A stretch of DNA of 64,000 bases from Gigaspora rosea (Eukaryota > Glomeromycota > Glomeromycetes > Diversisporales > Gigasporaceae), in contig QKWP01001140.1 in NCBI GenBank assembly GCA_003550325.1, positions 1,802 to 65,801 on the forward strand, in the 5' to 3' direction. The notes beneath the pieces were generated by a model that was not told the DNA's origin, did not search any database, and worked only from the letters and a program-made list of their open reading frames with translations. Shown here one piece after another: positions 47,542-59,576 of this stretch (the first letter of the stretch is position 1; each line of letters starts with the position of its first letter). Position numbers and translations under genes: made by a program.

Positions 47542-48609
47542 GTAATCATTAAAAAGAGACAGAAAAAAATTGGTTTCCAATAAATGGCAAAAAAAAAATC
47601 TCGTAACTTTGTAAAAACTATTTGTAAAAATTACTTAGTTGTAAAATTTTCCAGCTAAAAAGATAAACAATTCATGCATCTAAAGAAATGAAGCACGATT
47701 TTATATATAAAAAATATATTATGTGTTCATCTATTAATAATCACTTAAAAAATTATCGATTATTTAAAAAATAAGGAATCCACATAATGACTGCCCGTGA
47801 TTATTATTATCAACCACATGACACACCTATCAAAATGATCTCTGAATCTAAAACTAATATAATTAATTGCGTCAAACCCATCTTCTCACCTTAAAACCCA
47901 TCTCCTCACCTTAAAACCCATCTCCTGTTTTTTAAAGTTGATCAGTTTATGGTATATATATATATTTATTTATTAGAAGTTTTAAGTAATTAAATAGTCA
48001 AATTATTTAACTCATTTAACATATCCGTCAAATATGCGTCATAATTTTTGGGGTAGTATAAAAAGTCGCAGTAATGTATAATTTTGATTTACATAGTATA
48101 CCGTGCATTCCAATGTTGAATGGCACAACTTGAATGCCACTCAAACTGCCATTTGAACTGCTATTCAATATTTTTATAGACATGAATGTCTGTCAAGTTA
48201 TGTGATAGTATTAAATAGCAGTTCCATGGCAGTTTAAGTGGCATTTAAATTTGCTATTGAACATGATGAATTTTTTAAATTTACTAGAAATGCTTATATA
48301 TTACAGTATCTAGTAATTTAAAAAGTACTATAATTTAGATTACCTGGATAACAATTATAAACTAGTTGATATATTTAACATGGGTTATCCAGGTAACTAG
48401 ATATAACCTCTAAGAGAGATGTAATTATATAAGATTGCATTATTTGATTCGATAAATATAATATAATCGATTAATAATTGGCCTAATGATTTATACTCAA
48501 GGTTATAAATTATATTCTTGATCGATCATACTCGATCAAGTATATATAATTGATGTTTGATCGATTAAAAAAAAATTTTTTTGATCAATTATCGATCAAC
48601 AGTTTTTTT
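47542..48609. other. Repeats, no gene seen
   Basis: Three tandem copies of AACCCATCTCCTCACCTTAAA lie at 47876-47932. GTTATCCAGGTAA and its complement lie at about 48340-48395. GATCGAT-rich sequence lies at 48515-48600. Confidence 0.45.
48111..48266. mobile_element. Fold-back element, 156 bp
   Basis: AATGCCACTCAAACTGCCAT (left arm) pairs with ATGGCAGTTTAAGTGGCATT (right arm). The outer parts ATGTTGAATGGC / GCTATTGAACAT also pair. No target duplication seen. Confidence 0.7.
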
Positions 48610-48816
48610 GTCAAGTCAATACCCTAGTTTAAAGAAATATGAATGCAATTTTCTCATTTAATTTAATCCAAAATTGATTAACATTAGTGATATAGTGCTT
48701 CAATTCTTTAATTTATTTGTTTAGTATGAATGAAAGTGTCTCATTTAATTTAATCCAAAAATGATCAATTCTTTAATTTATTGTGGGGGTGATTGTATAG
48801 AGTTGTTATGAATAAA
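48610..48816 (+). repeat. Large repeat family, left half of copy 3
   Basis: It matches 33600-33697 with an internal duplication (TCTCATTTAATTTAATCCAAAA twice). The likeness stops at GAATAAA (48810-48816); the continuation TTAACTGC of copy 1 is found, as TTAATTGGC, at 63267. Confidence 0.6.
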
Positions 48817-48845
48817 CTAGTTGTGCGCCTGCCCATGTGTTGGGA
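48817..48845 (-). mobile_element. Candidate Helitron 3' end (CTAG)
   Basis: On the minus strand a small hairpin CCCAACACATGGG is followed by 11 bases and then CTAG, after which comes T. A hairpin 10-12 bases before CTRR, inserted between A and T, is the Helitron 3' signature. The interruption of the repeat family at the same base supports it. The stem is only 4 bp, so this is not certain. Confidence 0.55.
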
Positions 48846-49455
48846 GCTTTTTATTTTTAGTTTTATGTATTTATAAAATTTACTATAATAATTTTGTTGC
48901 AGATTAATAAATTGTGAAATTTGGTTAATTTTATTATTTATTTGAATTTACATATAGTTATAATATTTTTCTATATAGTTATGTTAGATATCACGAATGA
49001 GATTGTGTATTAGGTTTGATTGTTTATGTGGTTATTTTTGGTTTTTTTTTTATATGTGTGTAGGGTAATTGGGTTGAGCTTTGCGAATTGTGGTGGGATA
49101 AATTGTAGTCTAATTCTAAAAAAAAAATAAAAGAAGTAAAATTTCAAAAAATGCGGGTTCAAAAAAATGAGAAAGGAAAATTAATAAGAATTGGTTTAGG
49201 AAAAGAAAGAAAAAAAAACTTAAAAAAAAAAGTAATAAATAAAAAAACTGTTGTCAACGATTTTAATTTGCTTGATCGGTTTTTTTTGCAGGTGAATTTT
49301 TTTATTTTTAGTTTTGTAAATATTTTGAAATTTGGGGTTTTTAATTTTAATGTGTATTGGTTAATTATACTTGATTGATGATCTGTACAACTTAAATTTA
49401 AGATTATCAATTTGAAAAAAAGGTTGTTTGAACGTATTTTTTTTGTAAGTAGTTA
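48846..49455. other. Low-complexity 3' flank of the Helitron gene, no gene seen
   Basis: A- and T-rich runs produce Lys-rich or Phe-rich frames (49151-49378, 49159-49410) on opposite strands; neither is a credible gene. Confidence 0.45.
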
Positions 49456-52400
49456 TTATTTCATATGTCTTAGTCCTTTTCTGTTTATTTCTTTTAATCT
49501 TGCATATTTATTTATAACTGATGTATTTGTTTTAATAGTATTGTAGTTGAAATTTAAGATGTTTATAGATTCCCATGTAGTTGCTCTGCTCATTGCGACG
49601 TATGCTTGTCCTTCTGCAAAAATGTTGTAGTCAACATTAATTGTAGTATGGGGTAGTATTAGTCCTTGAGATTTGTGAATTGTAAGTGCGAAGGCGTTCT
49701 GAAGGGGGAATTGTTGTCTTGATGCTGGATTTCTATTAACTTCAAATTATGTTATTTCTTTTGTACGTTTAATTTAATTATTTCTGTTGCTGTTGAGAAT
49801 GTTACTTTAATAGTTTAGTCGTTAATTATGTTTGTAATTACGGTATTGTTCCATTGCAGATATTGTGGTCGAGTAATTTATTGTTTAGGAACATAACTCT
49901 TGCTCCTTCTTTTAGAATTACTTCGTCAGGTAGGTTTGTATAATGGTTTAAGTTAAGGTTATTTTGGTCAGTTGTTGTTAGAGGTCTATTATTAATTGTG
50001 TTATTTGCTTTTGAAATAATTGACTTAATGCCATATTCGTTTGTTGGGAGATTTTCGCATATGATTGTATTAATCTGTTTTGCTGTTTCACGTGTTCCAA
50101 CAAGGTGAGTTGAGATAATATTATGTTCGGGTACTGATTTCTGGATTTTGTCATTGATCATTTTTTTTGATATGTCAGATAAACGACCATATCTTAATTC
50201 TTGGAGTAGATTATAGAAGCGGGATCGTTTCTTTGTCTTTTCGGTTGAGTTAGAAATAATGGAAAAATCTTTTCCATACTAGTGAGTGGAAGGCATATTG
50301 TGCATTTATAGGAGGTAATTGAAAAAGATCACCAACCAAGAGTACTGGAATTCCTCCAAAAATTTTGGAGGTGTTGTGGATAGAGCCAAATATATTGCTT
50401 ATAAAAGAGAATAGGTCATTGGAAACCAGGGATACTTCTTCTATAATAATGGTTTCTATTTTTTTTAAGTTGTTTTTTGTATCTTGGTCATGAATTGCTA
50501 ATGTTTGGTAATTTGAATTTGTTTGTCTTATTTTCAGTGCTGAATGAATAGTTTTGCCACCAACGTTTTGTGCGGCTACTCCAGTTAGTGCTATTACAAG
50601 GTAATTTATTTTCTTGATTTTAATAGGTTAATTATTATATATAGTAGATATGATTTGCCTGTGCCTGCTGATCCCGTTAGGAAAATATAGTGATATTTTC
50701 CATTAATTTTCTAATCCCCAAGAATTGCAAGGGATGTCATAGATTGTATATTGGTCTTCGTCTAGTACCAGTGCTTGGTGTGGATCTATGTTTGGTATTT
50801 TGTGTTCTAGTAACATTAGTTGTTTAAGGATTAATTCATGAATTTCTATATTGTTTAGGTCGATTAGTATTTCTTCCATTATTTTTTTGTAAGCATTAGA
50901 TGCCGGAGTTGTTGTATTATAGTAGTATTGGTTAGTCGATTCACTTCTTGTTCGTATTGTATAGGAAATAGGTTTTTGAATCGTTCAAGGTAGTTTGGAT
51001 GATTTCCGTGAAGCTCTTCCTCTGAGTAACAGGGAATTTTCATCATAAGGTGTTGAAAAAAGAATAGTTCACCTACAATGTTTTTATATTTAATTAGTTT
51101 TTTTTATTATCATATTTTTTTTTAATTTTTATTTTATTTATAGGTTTTTTGGGTTTATTTTATTGAGTAGAGTAATTATAATTTTAAGTTGAATTAGAAT
51201 ATTTAGTAATCGATTATATGGTTTGTTCGAATATTTTATTGTTTATTTTGTGCACATATATAATGAAATTTAGGCTTACTGTCTCTTATTTTGTAGTTAA
51301 CAAATCTTATAAGTAAGGGTTTTATAATATAACGTCCTTTTTGATCTCTTATTATTAAATTTCTTGTAGATTGTGATGGTGGTGTATTTTTTAGATTATA
51401 ATTTGAAAGTATTCAGGGTATGTTATATTTTTAAATTCATCATTTTTTGGACAATCAAAGTATTTATCTATTGCATCGTCCCAGTAGGGCTTTTCTTCAT
51501 CATTATCTTCATTTTCAAGCGCTTTTAATTGTAGATAGTTGGGTTTTACTGCTCTAACACGTAAATTGGAGGGTGCTGATAGTAGGTATTTAACAGAGAT
51601 TGTTGATCTTGTTATTTGATATTGGAGTAGTAAAATCATCAGCTCCATTGATCCAAGTCTTCTTGCTTGTATATGTGTTCAGTAATTGTCTTGATCTTCG
51701 ATATCAAATGTTTCTGATGGTTCTGGCTTTGTAACATATTTTGTAACATATTTAGCAAAGCCAGTAGTAGTAATGTATTGAAAATTAATATGGCCTTGCC
51801 ATATTAATAATGTCTCTGAGTTATATGGTACTACCCAGCAATCTTTCTCATTTTTTCTTCTGTATATATATCTTAATAATTGACTGTCCATATGTGTTGT
51901 ATCTGATAAGGGTTGTGGAAATCCTTTTCGGCAAGGTGTATCATCAGGTGTGGGACCACTACATTTATCTGAATTGCATCTATGTTATTGTTGTTTGATA
52001 GTAATTTTATGAGATTGTTAGCATTATAATTATAAAGAATATAGTAACATTAATGATATTATGTTATTATTAATATTGTTATTGTTGTTTATAGTTTTGT
52101 GCAACAGGTAAATTGATTATTAATTAAGAATATTAATTTTTTTTATCCTTTTATTTTTGTATATTATTTAAGTTAATTGGATAGTTTGTTTGTATATTAA
52201 TAATTTACTATGGAAATTTAGATATTTAAAATTTTAATTTTTTATATTTTAGAAAATTGCTTGGCACAATTTTATATGATTTTGTTTATAGGTAATATTA
52301 GATTAAGTTTTAAGTAGGTAATTTGTAGTACAAACCTGTGGATTTGATAGGCCATGACTAATTGATATAATTCTGGCTCTTGATATTGATTAGGTAAATC

Positions 52401-54095
52401 TGCTATTATGGTATTTTTTTCAATTAGTTCTGGGATCTTTATACTAGTGTAAGCGAAACCATGGGTGTGTATGGTTCCTCTATTTTGGAATTCATCATGC
52501 TCAAAATAATTTTCAAGCTTGCCCCATTGCATAAGCTTTTCATTTTTCTATAATTTATTATGCATGTTGCTAAGTTTATAGTGATAAAAAAGGTATACAT
52601 GTAATGGACGATTTGTTGGTAATGGATCTCTATTATCTGTTGATGCCAGAATTTTTTTGAGGTAACTCCATTTATTTTCTGCCATCATTGTTGTATAAAA
52701 TATTTGAGGTAAACCATAAGTATGGAGCATTGCATTTATCTGGAGTTCTTTTGAGTTCTCAGACTTGAGCGTATTGCAGTTGTTTTGGATTCCTTAATTA
52801 TTGGTTGGCTGATATAAATGCTACAACCTGAATTTTCAAGTAAATATATTAAGTTTTATTTTTTTATTTGATTTTATAAATGTACCTATTAGATTTGCTC
52901 CTGTAGGATGGTGTTCGCATGATATGTTTTTCTGATTTAAAATTCTAATATTGTATTAAAAATTTCGTTTCTTTTCAAAATTCAGATAAGACCAATGTGG
53001 CCAGTACCAATGTATTCTAAATCTTGAATCTGGGCAGAGTATTCTAAGTTTGATATATTTTTTCCATAGCTTTCTATATTCGAACTAAATCCAAGTTGAG
53101 TATGTATATTTTCATAATGATCTTTACCAGTCGAAAATAGGTCAGGAAAGATTAATACTTCAAGGTCTGGATCATTGTAAGGGACAGGTAAAGTTAAGTT
53201 CTCCAGTTTCATAAATCTAGCCATTAGTCTTTTGTATCTTTGATCTTCATTGTGTGTTTTTGGAGGAAATTCATTGACAGGAATTACAAGATCTGGAATT
53301 GTAGATTATTTTGGAGAGATTAGAATTCGAATTCCCTTGGGATTGTCTTGCTGAAGGTAGTAGAATTGGTAAGTTGTCTGATGCGATTGGATTGTTAATA
53401 ATGGGTAGGGTTTTATATTGTTGAAATATTGGATTGTTTCTTTTTAGCCAATAAGAGGCGTTGGATAAAGTATCGTGATACCAATTTACAGGCTTATTAT
53501 AGTTTAGGAATGCTCCTATCAAGCCTGAATAAAGTTCAAAAGCATGCATATTTTTACTTAAGCCAAAATCTCCTTGTAAAAAACGATATGTGGTGTATGG
53601 ATTTGATCCAGATGTACGACCTAAAGAACATGATATATGGACTAGTAAAAAATATTTTCTGTGTTTTATTGGTACCTGATTTATCTTTTGTGGTATATTA
53701 GTTAGTATCGGAGGAAATCTTCTTGTTTTAGGATTTTTGCAACTATTACAAATAGCTACTTTAGAAGGTTTGTTAGTAAAATTACGAAGATAGAGTGGTA
53801 TTTCTGGAAATGCTATAGTTATGGCATAATCTTCATTTGGGTTGTATTCAACCTATTGAGTTGTAGATTGGAACATTAAAGCCAAGCAATAACAGCAAGG
53901 AATATGAAGGTGATCATATAATATTTTTGTTTCAAATTTGTGTAGAAGTTTTTTTAGTTCGTTAGAAGGTCTCCAAAGTAAATAATGTGATAATGCTGAA
54001 ATGGATGTTTGTGTATATTGAGATGATAAAGCAGGATTATTCGCGATGGATATAAGATTGAAAAATGTTAGTACTATTTGTATTTGAATTATCAT
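49456..54095 (-). pseudogene. Helitron Rep-helicase, decayed
   Basis: The protein of rolling-circle Helitrons. Pieces follow each other on the minus strand: an N-terminal CCYC region (53940-53900); Helitron N-domain (FPDLFSTGKDHY, 53155-53120; LSKNMHAFELYSG); HUH nuclease motif EFQNRGTIHTHGF (52500-52450); paired tyrosines in KYVTKYVTK (51750-51725); PYWDDAIDKYF; then Pif1-type helicase with Walker A LTGSAGTGKS (near 50670), Walker B-like IIIEEVSLVS, VLLVGDLFQLPP, LKEGARVMFLNN, ALTIHKSQGL and GQAYVAMSRA (49620-49590). The stop is at 49456-49458. Many stops and frame changes break it. Walker B has EE instead of the usual DE. Confidence 0.9.
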
Positions 54096-55031
54096 TATTT
54101 AAGTTTAATGAATCAGAAGAATAATTGAGTTTTTTTCATCTTGTGCTTTGTGAATTGAAACAGGTAAAGAATTTTTGGTTATTTATTTATTTTTTCTATA
54201 AATTTTGTTTTATTTTTTTTAGAAATAATTTCTTTAATTTTAGATTTATTTAATTAAGTATAAGTAATATTCTTTTTTGTAAATTTTTATAAAAAGGATT
54301 ATTTATTTATTTATTTATATATATTTTCGATTTAATTTTTATTAGTAATTATATAGTGGTCTTCATTGATTTTTATAAACTATGTATCATAATTACGTTA
54401 TAATTAATTTAATAATTTTATGCTTGTTATTTTTGCTAAAACATTATAAGAACGATTAAGCTTAGATAGTTTTAATTAAGATTTATTATTTATTTTTTTA
54501 AAAAAATAAAGAATTATTTTTTTGGTGGTGTGTATTTTTGTTGATTACTCTGTAGCTATCAAAAATTTATTAATGTTTTCCTTTTTTTCTTTTATTAGAT
54601 TTTTGAAGGGTGAATGTGGAACTTTTGATAGTTTTTCGATTTCTATATTATTCGAATTTTCTTCATCAGAATAATTATGGTTAGTATAATGATCGTTTGA
54701 GTAGTCATCAACTCTAGTATGCATGTTTTTAGTGGAACTTTCTATTGTTTGTACTTCTTTGTTTTCTATATTAATTTGTTCTGTATTATAGGTTTCTTTT
54801 TAACTTCATTGCAAGTTTCAGTATGGGGTTTGATGGATTCAATTGTTGGTTTTGTGTTTCCTAAGTTTTTTTTTTAGTAAATTGTTTTTACATATAATAT
54901 TAGATCAAGATCAAGTTTAAGTGGGTTCAAAGAAAACTTGGTTACTTTTTTTTTTAAGTACCTTGGATTTCACTTATTGCAGATTTTAATCTGCTTGCCC
55001 TCAGAGAGCTTCATTTATTTCAAATGTATGT
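54096..55031. other. No gene seen
   Basis: T-rich; perhaps the 5' part of the Helitron. No recognisable domain. Confidence 0.35.
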
Positions 55032-55292
55032 TTATTTGTTTGCAACTAATTTTTTTGCCAGCTTTTCTAATTTATCATTTCTACTTTTCCAACTTTTAAT
55101 TAGTGATTTTTTACTTTTACTTTTTGTATTTCCTTGGTTCAGATATGTCCATTCAATAACATCGCATAATGTACATGCCGTTTTCTTTAATAATACTAGT
55201 TCAGCAGCCACTAAGAACACTGGGTTCCTTTTAGTAGCTTCAGCCACACAAGCATATCTACCTCTAGGTTCGTACTTACATAGGACAGGCAT
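55032..55292 (-). CDS. Small Cys/Lys-containing hypothetical protein, perhaps a fragment
   Basis: An 86-codon frame of non-repetitive composition (CKYEPRGRYACVAEATKRNP, then a CTLCDV motif and a Lys-rich C-terminus). The frame is open for about 13 codons before the first Met, so it may be an exon or remnant of a longer gene. It lies upstream of, and on the same strand as, the Helitron Rep-helicase remains, and could be an accessory frame. Not recognised. Confidence 0.35.
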   Translation of the reverse strand: MPVLCKYEPRGRYACVAEATKRNPVFLVAAELVLLKKTACTLCDVIEWTYLNQGNTKSKSKKSLIKSWKSRNDKLEKLAKKLVANK

Positions 55293-55902
55293 TGATATTT
55301 GACTAGAGGTTACACCATTATAAGATTCTCATTTGAGACAGAAAACTGCATTATTTCCTTCTGAGGTGCTGGGGTCTTGGATATGAGTAGTGATGCCATC
55401 AAAATTAATTTTTGAAAAAGGCCTATTTCGTCTTCATTAGAGAAAATTAAAATTTTTTATAAGGAAGAGCAAATAAAATTCATATAGATATTTTCCTTAT
55501 AATTTCATCTATTCAAAGAATGTATCAAATAATTTCGTCTTTCAAGTAAAATAGATCAAAAACAATTTTGTCTTCAAATTTTAATTTTGGGTTTTAGAAG
55601 CCGAAATAATTTCATTCTCATGTATAGATATGAGCTATAAAAATCCCAAATGCTAGAGATATAGGAAGATCGTATATGGTTGCATAATTATCTGTTGATT
55701 GGATATTTAGAGGGGTGTTTTGCTCAGTTGTAACCTTTATAAATAATCATGTAGAAGGATAAATAATTACAAAATATAAAGGGTAAAAATAAGTTAGTAT
55801 ATAATTTACTTATTTTGGAAAAGTTTTTATGTAATTATTATATATTTTTTTAACCTATTTTACATTTAACTCTTTTTTATCAAAAACAAATCGACCAATA
55901 AA
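55293..55902. other. No gene seen
   Basis: AT-rich, nothing recognisable. Confidence 0.35.
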
Positions 55903-57056
55903 GGAGGTGCCAGAAATCAGCTAATTTCTTAGGGGGAAGGGGGTCTCTGGCCTAGTCAGGTTATTATATATCCTTTATTCTTTTTTTTTTAATATTAGGG
56001 GTGTAGCTCCTGCCCCAATTTTTATTAATACTTCAGTAAGTTGATATATGGTAGTTCCGTACATACATACATATTATACACAAGTATTGAGACTAGGACT
56101 TCAGGCTATAAACCTTTTATTCATGGCTAAAACCCACCAGAGCCTTCCATATTCCTATTTATATGACTGACCTGGCTATATTCTTTATTCTGATTGGCTA
56201 ATACAATATATTATTTATATAATATATACAGTATTTAAAAAATATCATATATAAAAATTTTATTAGTTAATAACTTTTGATCCACTAGTCTAATTTGGAT
56301 GATTTAACTACCAAAATGATCCTCTCAAAAAGAGGATTCTAACAAGACCAAAATCACAAGAATCTAATCACAGAATCATAAGATCGATATAAATTTGTGC
56401 ATTATTACTATATACTATATTATATATATAGTATTTATTTAATAAATACTATATATGTAGTAATAATGCACAAATCTATATTGATCTTATGATTCTATGA
56501 TTAGATTCTTGTGGGTTTGGTCTGTTAGGATCCTATCTTTGAGAGGATCATTTTGGTAGTTAAATCATCCAAATCGGACCAGTAAATCAAAAATTATTAT
56601 TATATTTTATATAATATTTAATAGTAAATAACTTTTGATCTACTGGTCCAATTTGGATGATTTAATGACCAAAATGATCCTCTCAAAGAGAGGATTCTAA
56701 CAAGCCCAAAGCCACAAAAATCTAATTACAGGATCATAAGATCGTTATAGATTTGTGTATTATTACTATATAGTATTTATTTAATAAATACTATATAGTA
56801 ATAATATACAAATCTATAACGATCTTATGATTCTGTGATTATATTTTTGAGGTTTTGAGCTTGTTAGAATCCTCTTTTTGAGAGGATCATTTTGGTCATT
56901 AAATCATCCAAATTGGACCAGTAGATCAAAAGTTATTAACTATTAAAGTTTATAAATATTTTTAATATACGCAAAATTTGATTGCCTATTAAAGCAGTCA
57001 GGTGGGGGAGGGGTAGGCTCTATAGTAAATAGAAATCAGGTGATTTCTGGTGCTCC
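55903..57056. mobile_element. Probable non-autonomous DNA element, 1.15 kb
   Basis: Ends GGAGGTGCCAGAAATCAGCT and complement of GGAGCACCAGAAATCACCTG pair over about 27 bp. G-rich runs follow on the left and C-rich on the right. The interior holds two large palindromes. No clear target duplication. Confidence 0.65.
56262..56945. repeat. Two tandem large palindromes (~340 and ~325 bp)
   Basis: Each has arms of about 150 bp. From the outside in: TTAATAACTTTTGATC, CCAATTTGGATGATTTAA, AAAATGATCCTCTCAAA, AATCATAAGATCG, with a centre of TAGTATTTATTTAATAAATACTA. Centres are near 56440 and 56785. Copies are about 85-90 per cent alike by eye. Confidence 0.85.
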
Positions 57057-57889
57057 ACTAATCATTATTATGCTTCCTTTTATTATCTCATTGACCAATG
57101 TTGTTTCACTAAATCTAAATGCCTTAAATTTTATTCAACAAATTCATCTATGCCTGTTTGATACACGGCACTTTCATTGCATATTTTATCTGAGCCTGAA
57201 ATGTTTTTGATATAAGAAATCACGCAAAAAACTGATGCATTTTTTTTAAATTTATTATTATTTTTTAAATAATTTTGGTTTTTTTATTATTTTATTTTAT
57301 TAATATATTTTTTAATTAATATGTTTTTTAATATTGATTTTTTTAAATTAGACAAAAAAATTTAGCATCTTTATATATCTTTTTTTCTTTATATTCAAGA
57401 TAAAAATTAAGTATTCAGAAAGAGAAAATTATTTATAGATAGTTTTACTATGGCAAACAATAGTTTTTATTTACATAAATATATTTTCAGATTTTTCATA
57501 TATATTAAATATATTTAATAAAATTATCACATCATATTATTACATCTTTAAAATTAATAGTTTATTTAGTTTTTTTCTAATTTTATTTTTTGGGTTATAA
57601 TTGCATTTGTTTATAATTTGATCATATTACAACTTAAAATGGTAATCAATATGCATATTTTTCAAATTTAAAAAAAAAAGAAAAAAATGACGATATAAGA
57701 CCTGTTAAAAGTTTATGCTTCTTTTTAATTTTAATATAATATGTATATTATGATCAAATTCTATTTTATTTGATGAATCAGTTTTAAATATTGTGTTTAT
57801 ATTTAATTAGATTAGCTAGTAAATATAATTTAATTCAATTATTAAAGATTTAGTTATTAATAAAATAAGCTGTCACAGGCTAGGGCATA
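57057..57889. repeat. Segment duplicated at 58805-59268, no gene
   Basis: Matching order of blocks: GTTTTTATTTACATAAATAT; TTTCTAATTTTATTTTTT; ATTTGCATTTG; ATTATGATCAAATT; TTAATTAGAT; ATTATTAAAGATTTAGTTATT. In the second copy the last blocks are separated by the piggyBac insertion. Confidence 0.6.
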
Positions 57890-57893
57890 AAAT

Positions 57894-58506
57894 TAGGGAT
57901 GCCCCAACACTAAAAAAGACTGGTTCAACTGGTCCAAGACTAGGACTGATAAGAACCATAGGACTGATAAGAGGACCGGCCCTTATACAGATACAAAGGC
58001 CCTATGTAACATCCTAAGATTTGGACATTTTAGGCAAAACGGCAAAAAAGTGAATTTTTTTTCAAGTTTTTTTTGTTTATTTCGCATAATGTGTACTATG
58101 CTATATAAGCAATTATGCATTAAATGGACTTATGTAATTTTTTATTTTTTTTTTGTAATATTTTCTCTAAGTTTTTTTTTGGTTTATTTGACACTGTACA
58201 TACTATGCCTTATGGGTGATTATGCATCAAATGGGCTTATGAATTTTTTTTTGGTTTTTTTTATGGTCATTTTATATAATGTGTATTATGCCGCTTGGCA
58301 GATTATGCATCAAACTGGCTTATGAAATTTTGGTTATTTTTTTTTATATATTAATCCTGATTCGTTTAATCTGAGTTAAAGTTTATCGATCACATGTTAT
58401 TAAGGGACCATTTTAGGACTGGACCAGGACTGAATCAGGACCAGACTGTGATTACACATGTAACTGGTCCTTATAGGGACCAGACTGGACCAGACCAATA
58501 CAACTC
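57894..58506. mobile_element. Possible hAT remnant with GACTGG/CCAGTC-rich ends
   Basis: The left part (57920-58000) and right part (58405-58500) are rich in GGACTG and GGACCAG motifs in largely opposite orientation, similar in style to the ends of element E. TTAGGGATGCCCCAACAC at 57893 could be a hAT end, but no matching right end was found. Confidence 0.35.
58050..58335 (+). repeat. Three imperfect ~100-bp tandem copies
   Basis: Each copy has a T-run, then ATAATGTGTACTATGC-like, then GATTATGCATCAAA(T/C)(G/T)GGCTTATGAA-like sequence (ends near 58133, 58233 and 58325). The frame 58050-58325 is a by-product. Confidence 0.7.
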
Positions 58507-58575
58507 TATATAAAATATGTTTTTTGAGATTGATTTTATTAAATTTAGTATTTGAAAAGAAAAATTTATTAAATA

Positions 58576-58800
58576 CTGTAAAATCCAGACGCATGTACCC
58601 TGGGTATTTTCATAACTCGATTTAGTACCCGGCTACCTCTATATGGGGGTACACAGAATTAAGTCAATATGTTTTACTATATCTACCTGGGATGATATGT
58701 ATAGTATGTATTATACTATGTACTGGTATAAATCACTAACTGGTGCTTCAAACTGGCAAGGGGTACATCACATGGAGGTACACGTGTCTGGATTTTACGG
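58576..58800. mobile_element. TA-flanked MITE, 225 bp
   Basis: Ends CTGTAAAATCCAGACGCATG and complement of CCGTAAAATCCAGACACGTG are flanked by TA (58574-58575, 58801-58802). GTACC repeats lie inside both ends. Confidence 0.8.
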
Positions 58801-58946
58801 TATATTAAATTTTAGTTTTTATTATAGTAAACAAAAGTTTTTTTATTTTACATAAATATGTTTTTTTTATCATGTTTATATTATATCTTTAATAATTAAC
58901 ATTTATTTTGATTTTCTAATTTTATTTTTTTCAATTATATTTGCAT

Positions 58947-59050
58947 TTCTTAATAATTTGACTTAAATTATTTCTTAATAATTTGACTTAAATTATTTCT
59001 TAATAATTTGGCTTAAATTATTTCTTAATAATTTGACTTAAATTATTTCT
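58947..59050 (+). repeat. 25-bp tandem repeat, four copies
   Basis: Unit TTCTTAATAATTTGACTTAA plus ATTAT, with one G variant in the third copy. Confidence 0.9.
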
Positions 59051-59576
59051 CTACAAAAAATTCAAAAAAATTTTAAAAAATACAAGCAAAATACCAAAAT
59101 AGATAAATTATCAATGTGAATATATTATTAAATTTAAAAAAGAAAAAAAATAACAATACAGGATTTGTTAGATTTTATTGTATATTATGATCAAATTATA
59201 TTATACTTACTTGGACAAAAGTAGTTATAAATATTTTGTATTTATAGTTAATTAGATATGCTTATTCCTTAAACCGTCTAGTGGGCAAATTTGCCTGCTA
59301 AAATTTTTTTATATTAGTTTTTATGTAATTGTGCCCAATTTTACTAAGCTTGTCCCCCTACATTATTAAGCTAAAATTAGAGTTCGCTGTACAACTAATT
59401 GACTTCCTATTTTATATCCCTCTCATACATTATGATGCAATGGCACACATGATCATGCTATACATAAAACTATATACGTATTTATTACATGCATCTTAAA
59501 AAAAAATTATTGTTGTGTTATATCTAAGACTTCACCTTTTACAAATTCATCATTCACAAGTTCTTCATCATCTCTT

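Noticed and set aside
49151..49410. Lys-rich and Phe-rich frames on opposite strands
   Set aside because: Compositional artefact of A/T runs; the real Helitron frame ends at 49456.
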